A DNA stretch of 64,000 nt from Flavobacterium frigoris (GCF_900111075.1 NZ_FOFZ01000005.1:124001-188000); one strand, 5' to 3'; shown: positions 53,548-62,890, numbered from the stretch's first letter. Translations and numbers: made by a program. Notes: generated from the letters alone by a model not told the origin.

Positions 53548-54312
53548 ATGAATAAATCAGAACTTAAAGATTTTCTCGACGAAAAAGTACTTCAATACAA
53601 CACACTCGATTTCATAGAAAGTGATCCAGTGCAAATTCCTCATCTCTTTTCTCGAAAAGAAGATATTGAAATTGCAGGCTTTCTAAGCGCAACAATCGCC
53701 TGGGGGAATCGTACCATGATTATCAAAAATTCTCATCGCATGATTGATTTGATGGGTAATGCGCCTTTTGACTTTGTGATGTCGCATTCTGAAGAGGATT
53801 TACAAAGACTAGAGACTTTTGTGCACCGTACTTTTAACGGACAGGATTTTAGCAGTTTTATAAAAAGTCTGCAGAATATTTATCTAAACCACAACGGTCT
53901 TGAAGCTGTTTTCTCTAAACATCAAGAACGAGCATCAATTCAAAAAAGCATCTCTGAATTTAAGAAAACATTTTTTGAAATCCCACACCAGAACCGAACA
54001 CAAAAACACGTATCGGATCCTATGAATGGATCTGCGGCAAAACGCATTAACATGTTTTTGAGATGGATGTGCCGTCAAGATAGCAAAGGAGTTGACTTAG
54101 GAATATGGAAAAGTATTCCTCCTGCAATCCTATCATGCCCTTTAGACGTACATTCTGGAAATGTAGCCCGAAAACTTGGGCTTTTAGCTCGGAAACAAAA
54201 TGATGGTAAAGCAGTGGCTGAATTAGATGCAAAACTGCGGAAACTTGACCCAAACGACCCTGTTAAATATGATTTTGCACTCTTTGGCTTGGGTGTTTTT
54301 GAAGGGTTTTAA
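53548..54312 (+). CDS. TIGR02757 family protein
   Basis: The 254-residue protein has a helical fold with the family segments DPVQIPHLFSRKEDIEIAGFLSATIAWGNR, RMIDLMGNAPFDFV, and a C-terminal half with MFLRWMCRQDSKGVDLGIWKSIPPAILSCPLDVHSGNVARKLGLL. The arrangement of the W, R and D-rich C-terminal half resembles DNA-glycosylase-like helix-hairpin-helix proteins, but the function is not established. It is cytoplasmic and probably monocistronic. Confidence 0.82.
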   Translation: MNKSELKDFLDEKVLQYNTLDFIESDPVQIPHLFSRKEDIEIAGFLSATIAWGNRTMIIKNSHRMIDLMGNAPFDFVMSHSEEDLQRLETFVHRTFNGQDFSSFIKSLQNIYLNHNGLEAVFSKHQERASIQKSISEFKKTFFEIPHQNRTQKHVSDPMNGSAAKRINMFLRWMCRQDSKGVDLGIWKSIPPAILSCPLDVHSGNVARKLGLLARKQNDGKAVAELDAKLRKLDPNDPVKYDFALFGLGVFEGF

Positions 54313-54411
54313 GTTTCTTATATCTGTTTTACCATTGACTAAGGTATTGATCGTCTAGTGCACAATTGTAGGAGTTTAAACCCCAATTAGCATCTTTACT
54401 TTCAAAAACCG

Positions 54412-54419
54412 TATCTTTG
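54412..54419 (+). promoter_or_regulatory. -7 promoter box (TATCTTTG)
   Basis: TATCTTTG followed by CA lies 17 bp before the helicase start codon, giving a short leader. The -33 region is weak. Confidence 0.55.
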
Positions 54420-54436
54420 CAAAAAATATACGTTTT

Positions 54437-55789
54437 ATGACCACTTTCGAGCAATTCAATCTTCCCAAATCAGTCCAAAAAGCAATAGACGATTTAGGAT
54501 TTACTACCCCTACTCCTATTCAGGAAAAAACTTTTTCTGTGATAATGTCTGGTCGTGATATGATGGGAATTGCACAAACGGGAACTGGTAAAACATTTGC
54601 CTATTTATTACCCTTATTAAAATTATACAAATTCCTTCCTGGACATACTCCAAAAATAGTAATCCTAGTCCCTACGCGTGAACTTGTAGTTCAAGTAGTG
54701 GAGGAAGTGGAAAAATTGACCAAATACATGTCGGTTCGTACCGTTGGTATTTTTGGTGGTGTAAACATCAATACCCAAAAAACGACAATCTATCAAGGTT
54801 GTGATATTCTTGTAGGAACACCGGGAAGAATCATGGATTTAACATTAGACAATGTGATTCGTTTTGAAGAAATGCAAAAACTGGTTATTGATGAATTTGA
54901 TGAAATGTTGAATTTAGGGTTTCGTACTCAACTGACTGCTATTTTAGCCATGATGCCTAAAAAACGTCAAAACATCTTGTTTTCTGCAACCATGACAGAT
55001 GAAGTAGATGCTATTTTAAATGACTATTTTGATTATCCACAAGAGGTAACATTGTCGGCTTCTGGAACACCATTGGAAAACATTCAACAAGTCGCTTACA
55101 ATGCAACAAATTTTAATACGAAAGTAAATCTATTGAAACACTTGTTACAAGAAAACGAAGACATGAGTCGTGTTTTAATTTTTGTAAACAACAAGAAAAT
55201 TTCAGATATGCTTCACGTTCGTATCGATGAAGATTTTGCAGATCAATTTGGAGTAATTCACTCTAATAAATCTCAAAATTACCGTTTGAGTACGATGGCT
55301 TCTTTCCAAGAAGGAAATCTACGCGGACTGATTACTACAGATATTATGGCTAGGGGTTTAGATATTTCTAATATTACCCATGTTATCAACTTTGAGATGC
55401 CAGCGATGCCGGAATTATACATGCACCGTATAGGTAGAACGGGACGTGCTGATAAAACTGGAATAGCAATAAGTTTTATTGCTCCTCGAGAGGAAGAAGC
55501 AAAAGTGGAAATTGAGGTTTTAATGAACATGGAATTACATATTGAAGCGTTTCCTGAAGCGGTAGAAGTTTCGGCAAAGTTAATTGAACCAGAAAAAGAA
55601 AGACAAGTCGTTAAGTTCTTAATGAAAAAGAAAACGCTTGATGGAGATGGTGCTTTTCAAGAAAAAAGTAAGAAGAATAAGAAAGTCAATTTAGGAGGAC
55701 CTGGTGTTACCAAGAAAAAAACTCATGGTTCTGTCAATCGTAATATGTTAAAAACGAGAGACAAGAAAAGAAAAGACAAGAAGAAATAG
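54437..55789 (+). CDS. DEAD-box-type RNA helicase with a DEFD motif II
   Basis: The 450-residue protein has the full helicase core: Q motif TPTPIQ, motif I AQTGTGKT (46-53), Ia PTRELVVQ, GG, TPGR, motif II VIDEFDEM (DEFD at 152-155 in place of DEAD), motif III SAT, and motif VI HRIGRTGRADK. The C-terminal tail is very basic (FQEKSKKNKK...KTRDKKRKDKKK) and probably binds RNA. It would remodel RNA in ribosome assembly or cold adaptation. The DEFD change keeps the catalytic acidic residues, so activity is expected. Confidence 0.92.
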   Translation: MTTFEQFNLPKSVQKAIDDLGFTTPTPIQEKTFSVIMSGRDMMGIAQTGTGKTFAYLLPLLKLYKFLPGHTPKIVILVPTRELVVQVVEEVEKLTKYMSVRTVGIFGGVNINTQKTTIYQGCDILVGTPGRIMDLTLDNVIRFEEMQKLVIDEFDEMLNLGFRTQLTAILAMMPKKRQNILFSATMTDEVDAILNDYFDYPQEVTLSASGTPLENIQQVAYNATNFNTKVNLLKHLLQENEDMSRVLIFVNNKKISDMLHVRIDEDFADQFGVIHSNKSQNYRLSTMASFQEGNLRGLITTDIMARGLDISNITHVINFEMPAMPELYMHRIGRTGRADKTGIAISFIAPREEEAKVEIEVLMNMELHIEAFPEAVEVSAKLIEPEKERQVVKFLMKKKTLDGDGAFQEKSKKNKKVNLGGPGVTKKKTHGSVNRNMLKTRDKKRKDKKK

Positions 55790-55793
55790 TAAG

Positions 55794-55852
55794 CAGTATT
55801 CAGTTATTAGTAGTCAGGCCATATACTACTGAAGACTAATAACTGAATACTG
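55794..55852. repeat. Inverted repeat with perfect 18-bp arms between convergent genes
   Basis: CAGTATTCAGTTATTAGT (55794-55811) pairs perfectly with ACTAATAACTGAATACTG (55835-55852) across a 23-nt loop. It lies 5 bp after the helicase stop and 5 bp before the lactonase stop. No T-run follows, so if it ends transcription it does so by structure. Confidence 0.85.
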
Positions 55853-55856
55853 AACA

Positions 55857-56972
55857 CTAATTACTAGCTGTAAAAACCAAGCATACAGGAGCGCACAACT
55901 CAATTCTTTTTCCGCTATTTGTTAGCGTACCAGTAGTACTATTTCTTTTAAATATAACAATGTCATTCGTATATTGATGTGCCACTAAAAGAAAATTTCC
56001 AGATGGATCAATCGCAAAATTTCTTGGACCTTTACCCAGCGAACTAACTTGTCCTTTCGATTCTAATTTTCCGTTTTTTAAGATCTTAAAAATTGAAATA
56101 GTATTGGCTTCCCCGCGGTTTGAAGCATATAAAAATTTACCGTCAGGAGAAATATGTATGTCGGCTCCAGTGAAAGTTCCTTTAAAATCTTTGGCTAAAA
56201 TAGTAGTTTGATCCACTTTTTTCAACTTTCCTTTAGAATAACAAAAGACCGTCAAACCTCCAGTAAGTTCTTGTAATAGATAAACATACTTCCCCTTTTT
56301 ACTAAAGGTCAAATGCCTTGGACCACTTCCTGACTCAACAGCAAAACTATCTTTTACTTTTAATGCTACTGTGCTCGCATTTGGATTGTATTCATATGAA
56401 TATACCTTGTCATTCCCTAAATCATTCGATAAAACAAACTTTTTATCTGGAGAAAATTGAACCATATGAACGTGCGGTCCTTCTTGTCTACCAGCGTTAC
56501 TTCCCTTCCCATAGTGCTGAACAACTTGTTTGGCTTCGCCAATACTTCCGTCTTCATTTTTACCAAAAACGGAAATATTTCCGCCAGAATAATTAGCGGC
56601 AATTACATTTTTATTATCATTAATAATATAACAAGGGTCTGCTCCCATCGAATTCTGAGAATTTAGAAAATCTAATTTACCAGTATTTGGCGTATAACTA
56701 AAAGCGCTTACTTTACTTTCTCCACCGTCTTCATTTACGGAATAAACAAACTCATTATCTGCAGAAACAGTTAAATAACTAGGGTTTACCGTATTTTCAG
56801 AAGCATTTTTAAAACTGAAATCCCCTGTTTTCGAATCAAAATCGTAAACATAAATTCCTTTGCTTTCGCATTCTTTTGTATACGTTCCAATAACCAAATT
56901 GAATTTATTCCCTTGAGCTTGTATACTGTTGTAGATTAAAACGAATAGAAGGATGGTAATTTGCTTTTTCAT
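55857..56972 (-). CDS. Lactonase family protein (6-phosphogluconolactonase-type beta-propeller), exported
   Basis: The 371-residue protein begins with a signal peptide (MKKQITILLFVLIYNSIQAQ). A seven-bladed beta-propeller of the YbhE/Lactonase type follows, with VIGTYTKECESKGIYVYDFD, PSYLTVSADNEFVYSVNE, EGPHVHMVQFSPDKKFV, GSGPRHLTFSKKGKYVYLL and LGKGPRNFAIDPSGNFLLVAHQ. The conserved H residues in GPHVHM and GPRHL are those of the family. Known members hydrolyse 6-phosphogluconolactone in the cytosol, but this one is exported, so its substrate is probably another lactone or sugar derivative. Confidence 0.87.
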   Translation of the reverse strand: MKKQITILLFVLIYNSIQAQGNKFNLVIGTYTKECESKGIYVYDFDSKTGDFSFKNASENTVNPSYLTVSADNEFVYSVNEDGGESKVSAFSYTPNTGKLDFLNSQNSMGADPCYIINDNKNVIAANYSGGNISVFGKNEDGSIGEAKQVVQHYGKGSNAGRQEGPHVHMVQFSPDKKFVLSNDLGNDKVYSYEYNPNASTVALKVKDSFAVESGSGPRHLTFSKKGKYVYLLQELTGGLTVFCYSKGKLKKVDQTTILAKDFKGTFTGADIHISPDGKFLYASNRGEANTISIFKILKNGKLESKGQVSSLGKGPRNFAIDPSGNFLLVAHQYTNDIVIFKRNSTTGTLTNSGKRIELCAPVCLVFTASN

Positions 56973-57140
56973 TTTCGTAAATTATATTTAAAAGCTAAAA
57001 TACGTAATATATCACTGTCTATTTGCAGTAGTTAAAAAATATAAAGTCAATAAAAATATGATTTGTTATAAATTGAAAAGAAAAGAACATCTTCAATAAA
57101 AAATTTAAAGAATAGCGTATTACAACTGTTAACAAATTTG

Positions 57141-57148
57141 TATTTTTG
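57141..57148 (+). promoter_or_regulatory. -7 promoter box (TATTTTTG) for the BatA-like gene
   Basis: TATTTTTG matches TAnnTTTG and lies 50 bp before the start codon at 57199. No clear -33 element lies at the expected distance. Confidence 0.45.
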
Positions 57149-57198
57149 GTTGCAACTTCATTGAGAATATAATCTAATGAAGCAAACTCGACATAAGA

Positions 57199-59127
57199 AT
57201 GCAATTTAAACATCCTGAAATTTTATACTTTCTGTTCCTTTTGATCGTACCAATTTTGGTTCATTTATTTCAATTTCGCCGTTTCAAAAAAGAATACTTC
57301 ACTAACGTTCAGTTCCTTGCAGCACTTTCTGTGCAAACTAGAAAAAGCTCTAAAATAAAGAAATGGTTGCTTCTTAGCTGCCGATTATTATTACTTTCTT
57401 GTATCGTTGTAGCTTTTGCCCAACCTTTTTTTGCGGCAAAAGATAAAGAGAATGCATCAAATGAAATGTATATTATTTTAGACAATTCATTTAGCATGCA
57501 GGCCAAAGGAAAAAAAGGAGAGCTAATGAAACGAGCCGTTCAGGAACTACTTGAAGACACTCCAGAAAACACTACCTTTTCTTTGTTGACGAATTCTGAA
57601 GATTTTTGGGACACTGATATTAAATCAATTCGGAGTTCCCTCCAAAATCTAAAATACAGCGCTTCGCCGTTTCAAATAGATCCTATAATTTCAAAAATAA
57701 AAGCACATAAGTCTGCATTTAAAAAAGATATCATTATTATTACAGATGCAGTTGGTCTTACTGAAAAACAACTTAAAAACAGAGACAAAAATGATGTGCC
57801 TTATTTTATAATTCCAAAAGCAGAACAAAAAAATAATACTGCTATCGATAGTGTTTATATTAATGAAATATCAGATGATTTCTATGATATAACGGTCGAA
57901 TTATCACATTATGGCACTGATTTTAAAGCGGTACCAATTGCAATTTACAATCAAAATAAGCTTGTTGCAAAAACCGCCGTTAACTTTGAAACTAAAAAGA
58001 AGAGCATCAATTTTACTATTCCAAAACAACCTTTTCACGGTTATGCCTCTATCACTGATAATGGTCTCGCTTATGACAACACTTTATATTTCACTATTTC
58101 GAAAATAAAAAAAACCAATATTATTAGTATTGGTGAACCCGAAAAAAGCAACTTCCTAAGTCGGATTTATACCGATAATGAGTTTAATTTTGTCAATTCG
58201 ACTATTCGCTCATTAGATTACAACAGCATTGAAAAACAAGATCTAATCCTATTAAATGAACTAGATGATATTCCGCAAGCGCTACAAACTACTTTACGAT
58301 CTTTTGTAGAAAAAGGCGGTAGCCTTGTCATTATCCCTTCAGAAAAAGACGCACCAGCAAATCTGAATCAGTTTCTTGGGAATTTTGGAGCCATCCAATT
58401 TAAGTCTTTTGAACAAATGGAGAAAAGGATTACCAAAATCAATTTCAATCATCCGTTGTTTAAAGCTGTTTTTGAAAATAGAATTACTAATTTCCAATAT
58501 CCAAAAACAAACGGTTCCTTTACAATATCAAATACAAATCCGGCAGCACTATATAATGACGACCAAAGTACCTTTTTAACTGCATTACCAAATGCACTTT
58601 CTAACGTGTATGTTTTTTCGGCTCCAATAAACACTGCAAATTCCAATTTTCAGCAATCTCCGCTTATCGTTCCCACTTTTTATAAAATGGCAATGAATAA
58701 CCAGCCAAAAGGTATAAATGCATTTACGATTGGAAATACAAATCCATTTCTTGTTGATGCTGCACTATCTAAAGATGCGGTCTTGACCGTTACCAATTTA
58801 GCTGAAAGTTTTATACCTGTGCAACGAATCATCAATGACAAGGTAAAATTAACTTTTAATAATTATCCAGAAGAAGCGGGTAATTACGGAGTCTACAACC
58901 AAAAAGAACTTTTGGAAAACATCAGTTTTAACTACGACAGAACAGAAAGTGATCTTAGCGCAGTCAATGAAAATCTACTTTCTGAGTATAAAATAATTGA
59001 TTCCGTGGCAAATGTATTTGATACTTTACAAACCAACCGATTGGATAATCAAATTTGGAAATGGTTTGTTATCTTTGCACTGCTCTTTCTAGTCACTGAA
59101 ATGGCAATCATACGATTCGTGAAATAA
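57199..59127 (+). CDS. BatA/von Willebrand A domain membrane protein
   Basis: The 642-residue protein starts with a BatA (aerotolerance N-terminal) domain containing two membrane helices (ILYFLFLLIVPILVHLFQF and LLLLSCIVVAFAQPFF). A vWA domain with the MIDAS motif DNSFS (in MYIILDNSFSMQ) follows at about 92-200, then a large extracytoplasmic region and a C-terminal membrane helix (WFVIFALLFLVTEMAIIRF). BatA-family proteins support envelope integrity and oxygen or stress tolerance in Bacteroidota. It is the first gene of a run with a dihydroorotase-like gene, a membrane protein and an esterase. Confidence 0.88.
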   Translation: MQFKHPEILYFLFLLIVPILVHLFQFRRFKKEYFTNVQFLAALSVQTRKSSKIKKWLLLSCRLLLLSCIVVAFAQPFFAAKDKENASNEMYIILDNSFSMQAKGKKGELMKRAVQELLEDTPENTTFSLLTNSEDFWDTDIKSIRSSLQNLKYSASPFQIDPIISKIKAHKSAFKKDIIIITDAVGLTEKQLKNRDKNDVPYFIIPKAEQKNNTAIDSVYINEISDDFYDITVELSHYGTDFKAVPIAIYNQNKLVAKTAVNFETKKKSINFTIPKQPFHGYASITDNGLAYDNTLYFTISKIKKTNIISIGEPEKSNFLSRIYTDNEFNFVNSTIRSLDYNSIEKQDLILLNELDDIPQALQTTLRSFVEKGGSLVIIPSEKDAPANLNQFLGNFGAIQFKSFEQMEKRITKINFNHPLFKAVFENRITNFQYPKTNGSFTISNTNPAALYNDDQSTFLTALPNALSNVYVFSAPINTANSNFQQSPLIVPTFYKMAMNNQPKGINAFTIGNTNPFLVDAALSKDAVLTVTNLAESFIPVQRIINDKVKLTFNNYPEEAGNYGVYNQKELLENISFNYDRTESDLSAVNENLLSEYKIIDSVANVFDTLQTNRLDNQIWKWFVIFALLFLVTEMAIIRFVK

Positions 59128-59172
59128 ATTATTTATTTTTAGAATCCAGAATTAAAAAAAAAGTCTCTATAT

Positions 59173-60426
59173 ATGAAATTTATCCTCCGAAGCGCCAAAA
59201 TTATCGATTCAAACAGTCCTTTTCACAATCAGACAGTAGATATTTTAGTGGTAGATGGTATTATCAAAAAAATAGCACCTTCCCTTCCCAATACAGATAA
59301 AACCGAAGAAGTAAAACTCGATAATCTCCATGTATCTCAAGGATGGTTTGACAGTAGCGTTTCACTGGGAGAGCCGGGTTATGAAGATAGAGAAACGATT
59401 GCTAATGGATTAAATGTTGCGGCAAAAAGCGGCTTTACTGCTATCGCGTTGCAGCCCAACTCCTTCCCTATCATTGACAATCAGTCCCATGTTAATTTTG
59501 TTCAAAATAAAGCTGTAGGAAGTGCTACGCAACTTTTCCCAATTGGTGCTCTGACTAAAGGAAGCGAAGGAAAAGACCTGGCAGAATTATTTGACATGAC
59601 AAATTGCGGAGCCGTTGCCTTTGGCGATTATAATAAAAGCCAAGACAATGCTAATTTGCTGAAAATTGCCTTACAATATGTTCAAGATTTTGACGGATTA
59701 GTGATCGCGTTTCCACAAGACGAAAAAATAAAAGGTCAAGGTGTTGTTAACGAAGGTGTTGTTTCCACTCGATTAGGGTTAAAAGGAATTCCAAATCTTG
59801 CCGAAGAATTACAAATTGCAAGGAATTTATTTTTATTAGAATACACTGGAGGTAAGTTGCACATACCAACTGTTTCTACTGCAAAATCAGTTCAATTAAT
59901 CAAAGACGCCAAAGCAAAAGGATTACAAGTTAGCTGTAGTGTAGCCGTGCATCATTTAGTATTGACCGATGAAAAACTGGAAGGTTTTGATACCCGATTT
60001 AAAGTTTCGCCTCCCTTACGCACGGAAAAAGATCGCAAAGCACTACTCGAAGCAATAGTGGACAATACCATTGATATGATCACATCAGACCATAATCCTA
60101 TCGATATTGAACATAAGAAAATGGAGTTTGACATGGCTAAAAATGGGACTATCGGCTTAGAAAGTGCCTTTGGCGCGCTGATGACCGTTTTACCATTAGA
60201 AAAGGTAGTAGAAAAATTGACTTCAGGAAAAACATTTTTTAGTATCGAAAGTCATCCTATTGCAGAAGGAGCCAAAGCAAACATGAGTTTATTCACAACC
60301 AAAGGAAAAGGTGTTTTCACCAAGGCAGCCATTTTATCTAAATCTAAAAACTCAGCATTTCTGGGAACAGAAACAAAAGGAAAAGTGTACGGAATTGTAA
60401 ACCAAGGAAAATTAATAATAGCATAA
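59173..60426 (+). CDS. Dihydroorotase-like protein with a degenerate metal site
   Basis: The 417-residue amidohydrolase-fold protein is clearly of the dihydroorotase family (LRSAKIIDSNSPFHNQTVDILVVDG at the start, GEPGYEDRETIANGLNVAAKSGFTAI in the middle). The diagnostic DxHxH metal motif is replaced by D60-S-S-V-S64, so both first-shell histidines are serines. Later positions HHLVLTDE and TSDHNPID survive. This is the pattern of catalytically inactive DHOase homologues that scaffold aspartate transcarbamoylase in other bacteria. A true PyrC is expected elsewhere in the genome. It sits 45 bp after the BatA-like gene. Confidence 0.85.
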   Translation: MKFILRSAKIIDSNSPFHNQTVDILVVDGIIKKIAPSLPNTDKTEEVKLDNLHVSQGWFDSSVSLGEPGYEDRETIANGLNVAAKSGFTAIALQPNSFPIIDNQSHVNFVQNKAVGSATQLFPIGALTKGSEGKDLAELFDMTNCGAVAFGDYNKSQDNANLLKIALQYVQDFDGLVIAFPQDEKIKGQGVVNEGVVSTRLGLKGIPNLAEELQIARNLFLLEYTGGKLHIPTVSTAKSVQLIKDAKAKGLQVSCSVAVHHLVLTDEKLEGFDTRFKVSPPLRTEKDRKALLEAIVDNTIDMITSDHNPIDIEHKKMEFDMAKNGTIGLESAFGALMTVLPLEKVVEKLTSGKTFFSIESHPIAEGAKANMSLFTTKGKGVFTKAAILSKSKNSAFLGTETKGKVYGIVNQGKLIIA

Positions 60427-60435
60427 TCATACAAC

Positions 60436-60762
60436 ATGAATAATACGATTGAAAAAGGAAAAACGGCAGCGATTACCAGTTATATTTTAGGTATAGGCGT
60501 TTTTATCGCCATGTCTATGAATTCCGAAGATAAAAATACATTTGCTTCATTTCATATCCGTCAAGGACTGGGAATAACGCTTACTTTTATCTCACTAGGC
60601 TTAATTATTAGTAATTTTGACAGCCTGCTAATATCCGCTCCAATGTGGATTTTCGTTTCAGTACTGTGGTCATATGGTATCTTCAGTGCAATAAAAGGAG
60701 AAACAAAACCGATGCCTTTATTGGGAGCATTATTCCAAAAATGGTTTTCAAGTATTTCCTAA
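60436..60762 (+). CDS. Small membrane protein (DUF4870/Tic20-like)
   Basis: The 108-residue protein has three predicted membrane helices (ITSYILGIGVFIAMSM, LGITLTFISLGLIISNF, MWIFVSVLWSYGIFSAIKG) and the family-type FASFHIRQGLGI segment between the first and second. It belongs to the broad DUF4870/Tic20-like group of small membrane proteins with no settled function. It begins 9 bp after the dihydroorotase-like gene. Confidence 0.75.
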   Translation: MNNTIEKGKTAAITSYILGIGVFIAMSMNSEDKNTFASFHIRQGLGITLTFISLGLIISNFDSLLISAPMWIFVSVLWSYGIFSAIKGETKPMPLLGALFQKWFSSIS

Positions 60763-60836
60763 ATATTAATTTCAAAAATTCTTCAATTATGTCAAAATTT
60801 AAAACTTTGCCATAGATTTTTAAAAACCATAAAAAA

Positions 60837-61475
60837 ATGAATTCATCTTTACAATATCTCATTAGAGAGCCAAAAATAAAACTAGACAAAAACCCACTTT
60901 TACTTTTACTTCACGGATACGGTAGCAATGCCGAAGATTTATTTTCGTTTGCAGATGAGCTTCCTGACGAGTATTACGTGATATCTGCACAAGCGCCTTA
61001 TGATATGCAATACGGTAGTTATGCCTGGTATGCGATCAATTTTGATGCAGACCAAAATAAATTTTCAGATAACGAACAAGCAAAATCTTCTAGAGATTTA
61101 ATTGCCCGTTTCATTGATGAATTAATTCTTAATTATCCGATTGATCCAAAAGCAGTTTCGTTGCTAGGCTTTAGCCAAGGAGCGATATTGAGTTACGCAA
61201 TTGCGTTATCACATCCAGAAAAGATCAATAAAGTAATTGCTTTAAGCGGCTATGTAAATGACGAGATTTTTGAAGAAAATTATCGAAATAACGATTTCTC
61301 AAAACTAAGTATATTTGCTTCTCACGGTGTCGTTGACCAAGTAATCCCAGTAACTTGGGCAAGAAAAACAAAGCCTTTTTTAGACGCATTAGGAATCAAT
61401 TCTATATACAAAGAATACCCAATTGGACACGGAATATCCCCCCAGATATTTGCTGATTTCAAAAACTGGTTATAA
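60837..61475 (+). CDS. Phospholipase/carboxylesterase-type alpha/beta hydrolase
   Basis: The 212-residue protein is a cytoplasmic serine hydrolase: LLLLHGYGSNAEDLFSFADELPDEYYVISAQAP, nucleophile motif LLGFSQGAILSYAIAL (GxSxG), then the aspartate in SHGVVDQVIP and the histidine in YPIGHGISP. This layout is that of the phospholipase/carboxylesterase family (YpfH/EstB type), which hydrolyses short-chain esters or lysophospholipids. The substrate is unknown. It is the last gene of the run starting with the BatA-like gene and has a strong terminator. Confidence 0.9.
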   Translation: MNSSLQYLIREPKIKLDKNPLLLLLHGYGSNAEDLFSFADELPDEYYVISAQAPYDMQYGSYAWYAINFDADQNKFSDNEQAKSSRDLIARFIDELILNYPIDPKAVSLLGFSQGAILSYAIALSHPEKINKVIALSGYVNDEIFEENYRNNDFSKLSIFASHGVVDQVIPVTWARKTKPFLDALGINSIYKEYPIGHGISPQIFADFKNWL

Positions 61476-61483
61476 AAAAAAAC

Positions 61484-61518
61484 AAAAAAAAGGTTCCAAA
61501 ATTTGGAACCTTTTTTTT
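61484..61518. terminator. Bidirectional intrinsic terminator
   Basis: An A-run plus GGTTCC (61485-61497) pairs with GGAACC plus a T-run (61505-61517) around AAAATTT. It ends the esterase gene and touches the stop of the convergent gene at 61517. Confidence 0.9.
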
Positions 61519-62017
61519 ATTTCTGATACAATAAGGTTTGATTTACTTCAAAAGAAATACTTTCATCACTATTTACGAAATACTTCAGTAGTACTTCACC
61601 CCAAATTTCTCCATCACTATAATCAGCAATAATCCATCTGTGGTTTAGAATTTTTACTTTATTGATAATAAATTTATGAGCCCCTATTTGATCTTGGCCT
61701 ACATAAGGATTCCCTTTTGGATTTGTATTGAAATCCAGTAATTTTTCTGTTACATAAGGAATTAATTCTTCATACTTTATCATTTTTTCCGAATCTCCCG
61801 ATTCAAAATAATTCTGAGCATTTTCATTTTTTTCCAAAGAAAAATAATTAGCATCATTCAACTTAGCAGTAATTGAGTTCAAGCTATCTTTTAATTTTTT
61901 AGTTGTTTTTTCATATCTTTTTTGTTCAAAACTGACCTCGCTACTATAAAAGCTATAGGTAAAAACATTCATAAGAACCAGTATTATAAAGGCATAGAGT
62001 AAAAACGATTTTTTCAT
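61517..62017 (-). CDS. Uncharacterised protein with an N-terminal membrane anchor
   Basis: The 166-residue protein has an N-terminal hydrophobic segment (MKKSFLLYAFIILVLMNVFTYSFYS), a charged coiled-coil-like region (EQKRYEKTTKKLKDSLNSITAKL) and a globular C-terminal part with NHRWIIADYSDGEIWGEVLLKYFVNSDESISFEV. No catalytic motif. It is encoded 12 bp after the MBL-fold gene on the same strand, so the two form an operon. Function unknown. Confidence 0.72.
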   Translation of the reverse strand: MKKSFLLYAFIILVLMNVFTYSFYSSEVSFEQKRYEKTTKKLKDSLNSITAKLNDANYFSLEKNENAQNYFESGDSEKMIKYEELIPYVTEKLLDFNTNPKGNPYVGQDQIGAHKFIINKVKILNHRWIIADYSDGEIWGEVLLKYFVNSDESISFEVNQTLLYQK

Positions 62018-62029
62018 TTTATTTTTTTG

Positions 62030-62794
62030 TTATAGTGTAATTTCTAAATTATCATAAGCGAGGAAAACATTTTTAGGTAACTTTTTTTGTACCTCTTCAT
62101 GAAAACCGAACACATGACTTATATGAGTTAAATATGTTTTTTCAGGTTGTAGCAGTGCAATTAAATCTAAGGCTTCTTCCAAGTTTAAATGGGAGAAGTG
62201 AGGTTCTTCTCTTAATACATTTATTACTAGTACTTTTAAACCTTGAAGTTTTAGTATTTCACTTTCATCGATTGTTTTAACGTCAGTAAGATAAGCAAAA
62301 TCATCAATCCTATAACCAAATACTTGTAATTCACCATGCATTACATTTATAGGAATGGCTAGTTTATCCCCTATTTGAAATGGTTGATTATTGACAACAG
62401 CAATGGTTTTTACGGAGGGTGCTCCAGGATATCTATTTACTGCTGTAAAAATATAATCAAAACGTTCCTTGAGATTATCTATCACCCGATGATGGGCATA
62501 AATAGGAATCTCTCCCTGTTTAAAATTAAACGGTCGAATATCATCTAAACCAGAAGTATGGTCAGCATGTTCATGAGTAAAAAGAATTCCATCTACTTTT
62601 TGACAATTAGACGCCAGCATTTGTTGCCTGAAATCAGGGCCACAATCAATTACATAAGAATGGTCGTTCCACCTAATCCAAACAGATACGCGCAGCCTTT
62701 TGTCTTTCAAATCAGTGCTTTTGCATACTGGATGATTACTCCCAATAACAGGTATTCCTTGTGATGTGCCAGTGCCTAAAAAATATACTTTCAA
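62030..62794 (-). CDS. MBL-fold metallo-hydrolase (PhnP-like)
   Basis: The 254-residue protein has the metallo-beta-lactamase motif FTHEHADHTSGLDDIRPF and an N-terminal VYFLGTGTSQGIPVIGSNHPVC, with further metal ligands in IDCGPDF and YLTHISH. The N-terminal GTGTSQGIP segment and Cys are those of PhnP-like enzymes, which hydrolyse phosphoribosyl cyclic phosphate or other phosphodiesters. No phn genes are nearby, so the substrate may be a cyclic nucleotide or lipid-like phosphodiester. It is first in a two-gene minus-strand unit. Confidence 0.88.
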   Translation of the reverse strand: MKVYFLGTGTSQGIPVIGSNHPVCKSTDLKDKRLRVSVWIRWNDHSYVIDCGPDFRQQMLASNCQKVDGILFTHEHADHTSGLDDIRPFNFKQGEIPIYAHHRVIDNLKERFDYIFTAVNRYPGAPSVKTIAVVNNQPFQIGDKLAIPINVMHGELQVFGYRIDDFAYLTDVKTIDESEILKLQGLKVLVINVLREEPHFSHLNLEEALDLIALLQPEKTYLTHISHVFGFHEEVQKKLPKNVFLAYDNLEITL

Positions 62795-62855
62795 TTGCTC
62801 TTTATTTTTTTTACAAAAATAGGATTAATTATCTTTCATTAGAAACCTATTTAAC

Positions 62856-62863
62856 TAACTTTG
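62856..62863 (+). promoter_or_regulatory. -7 promoter box (TAACTTTG)
   Basis: TAACTTTG, an exact TAnnTTTG match, lies 27 bp before the last start codon in the window. Confidence 0.55.
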
Positions 62864-62890
62864 TATCATATTAGCCATATTTAAAATATA

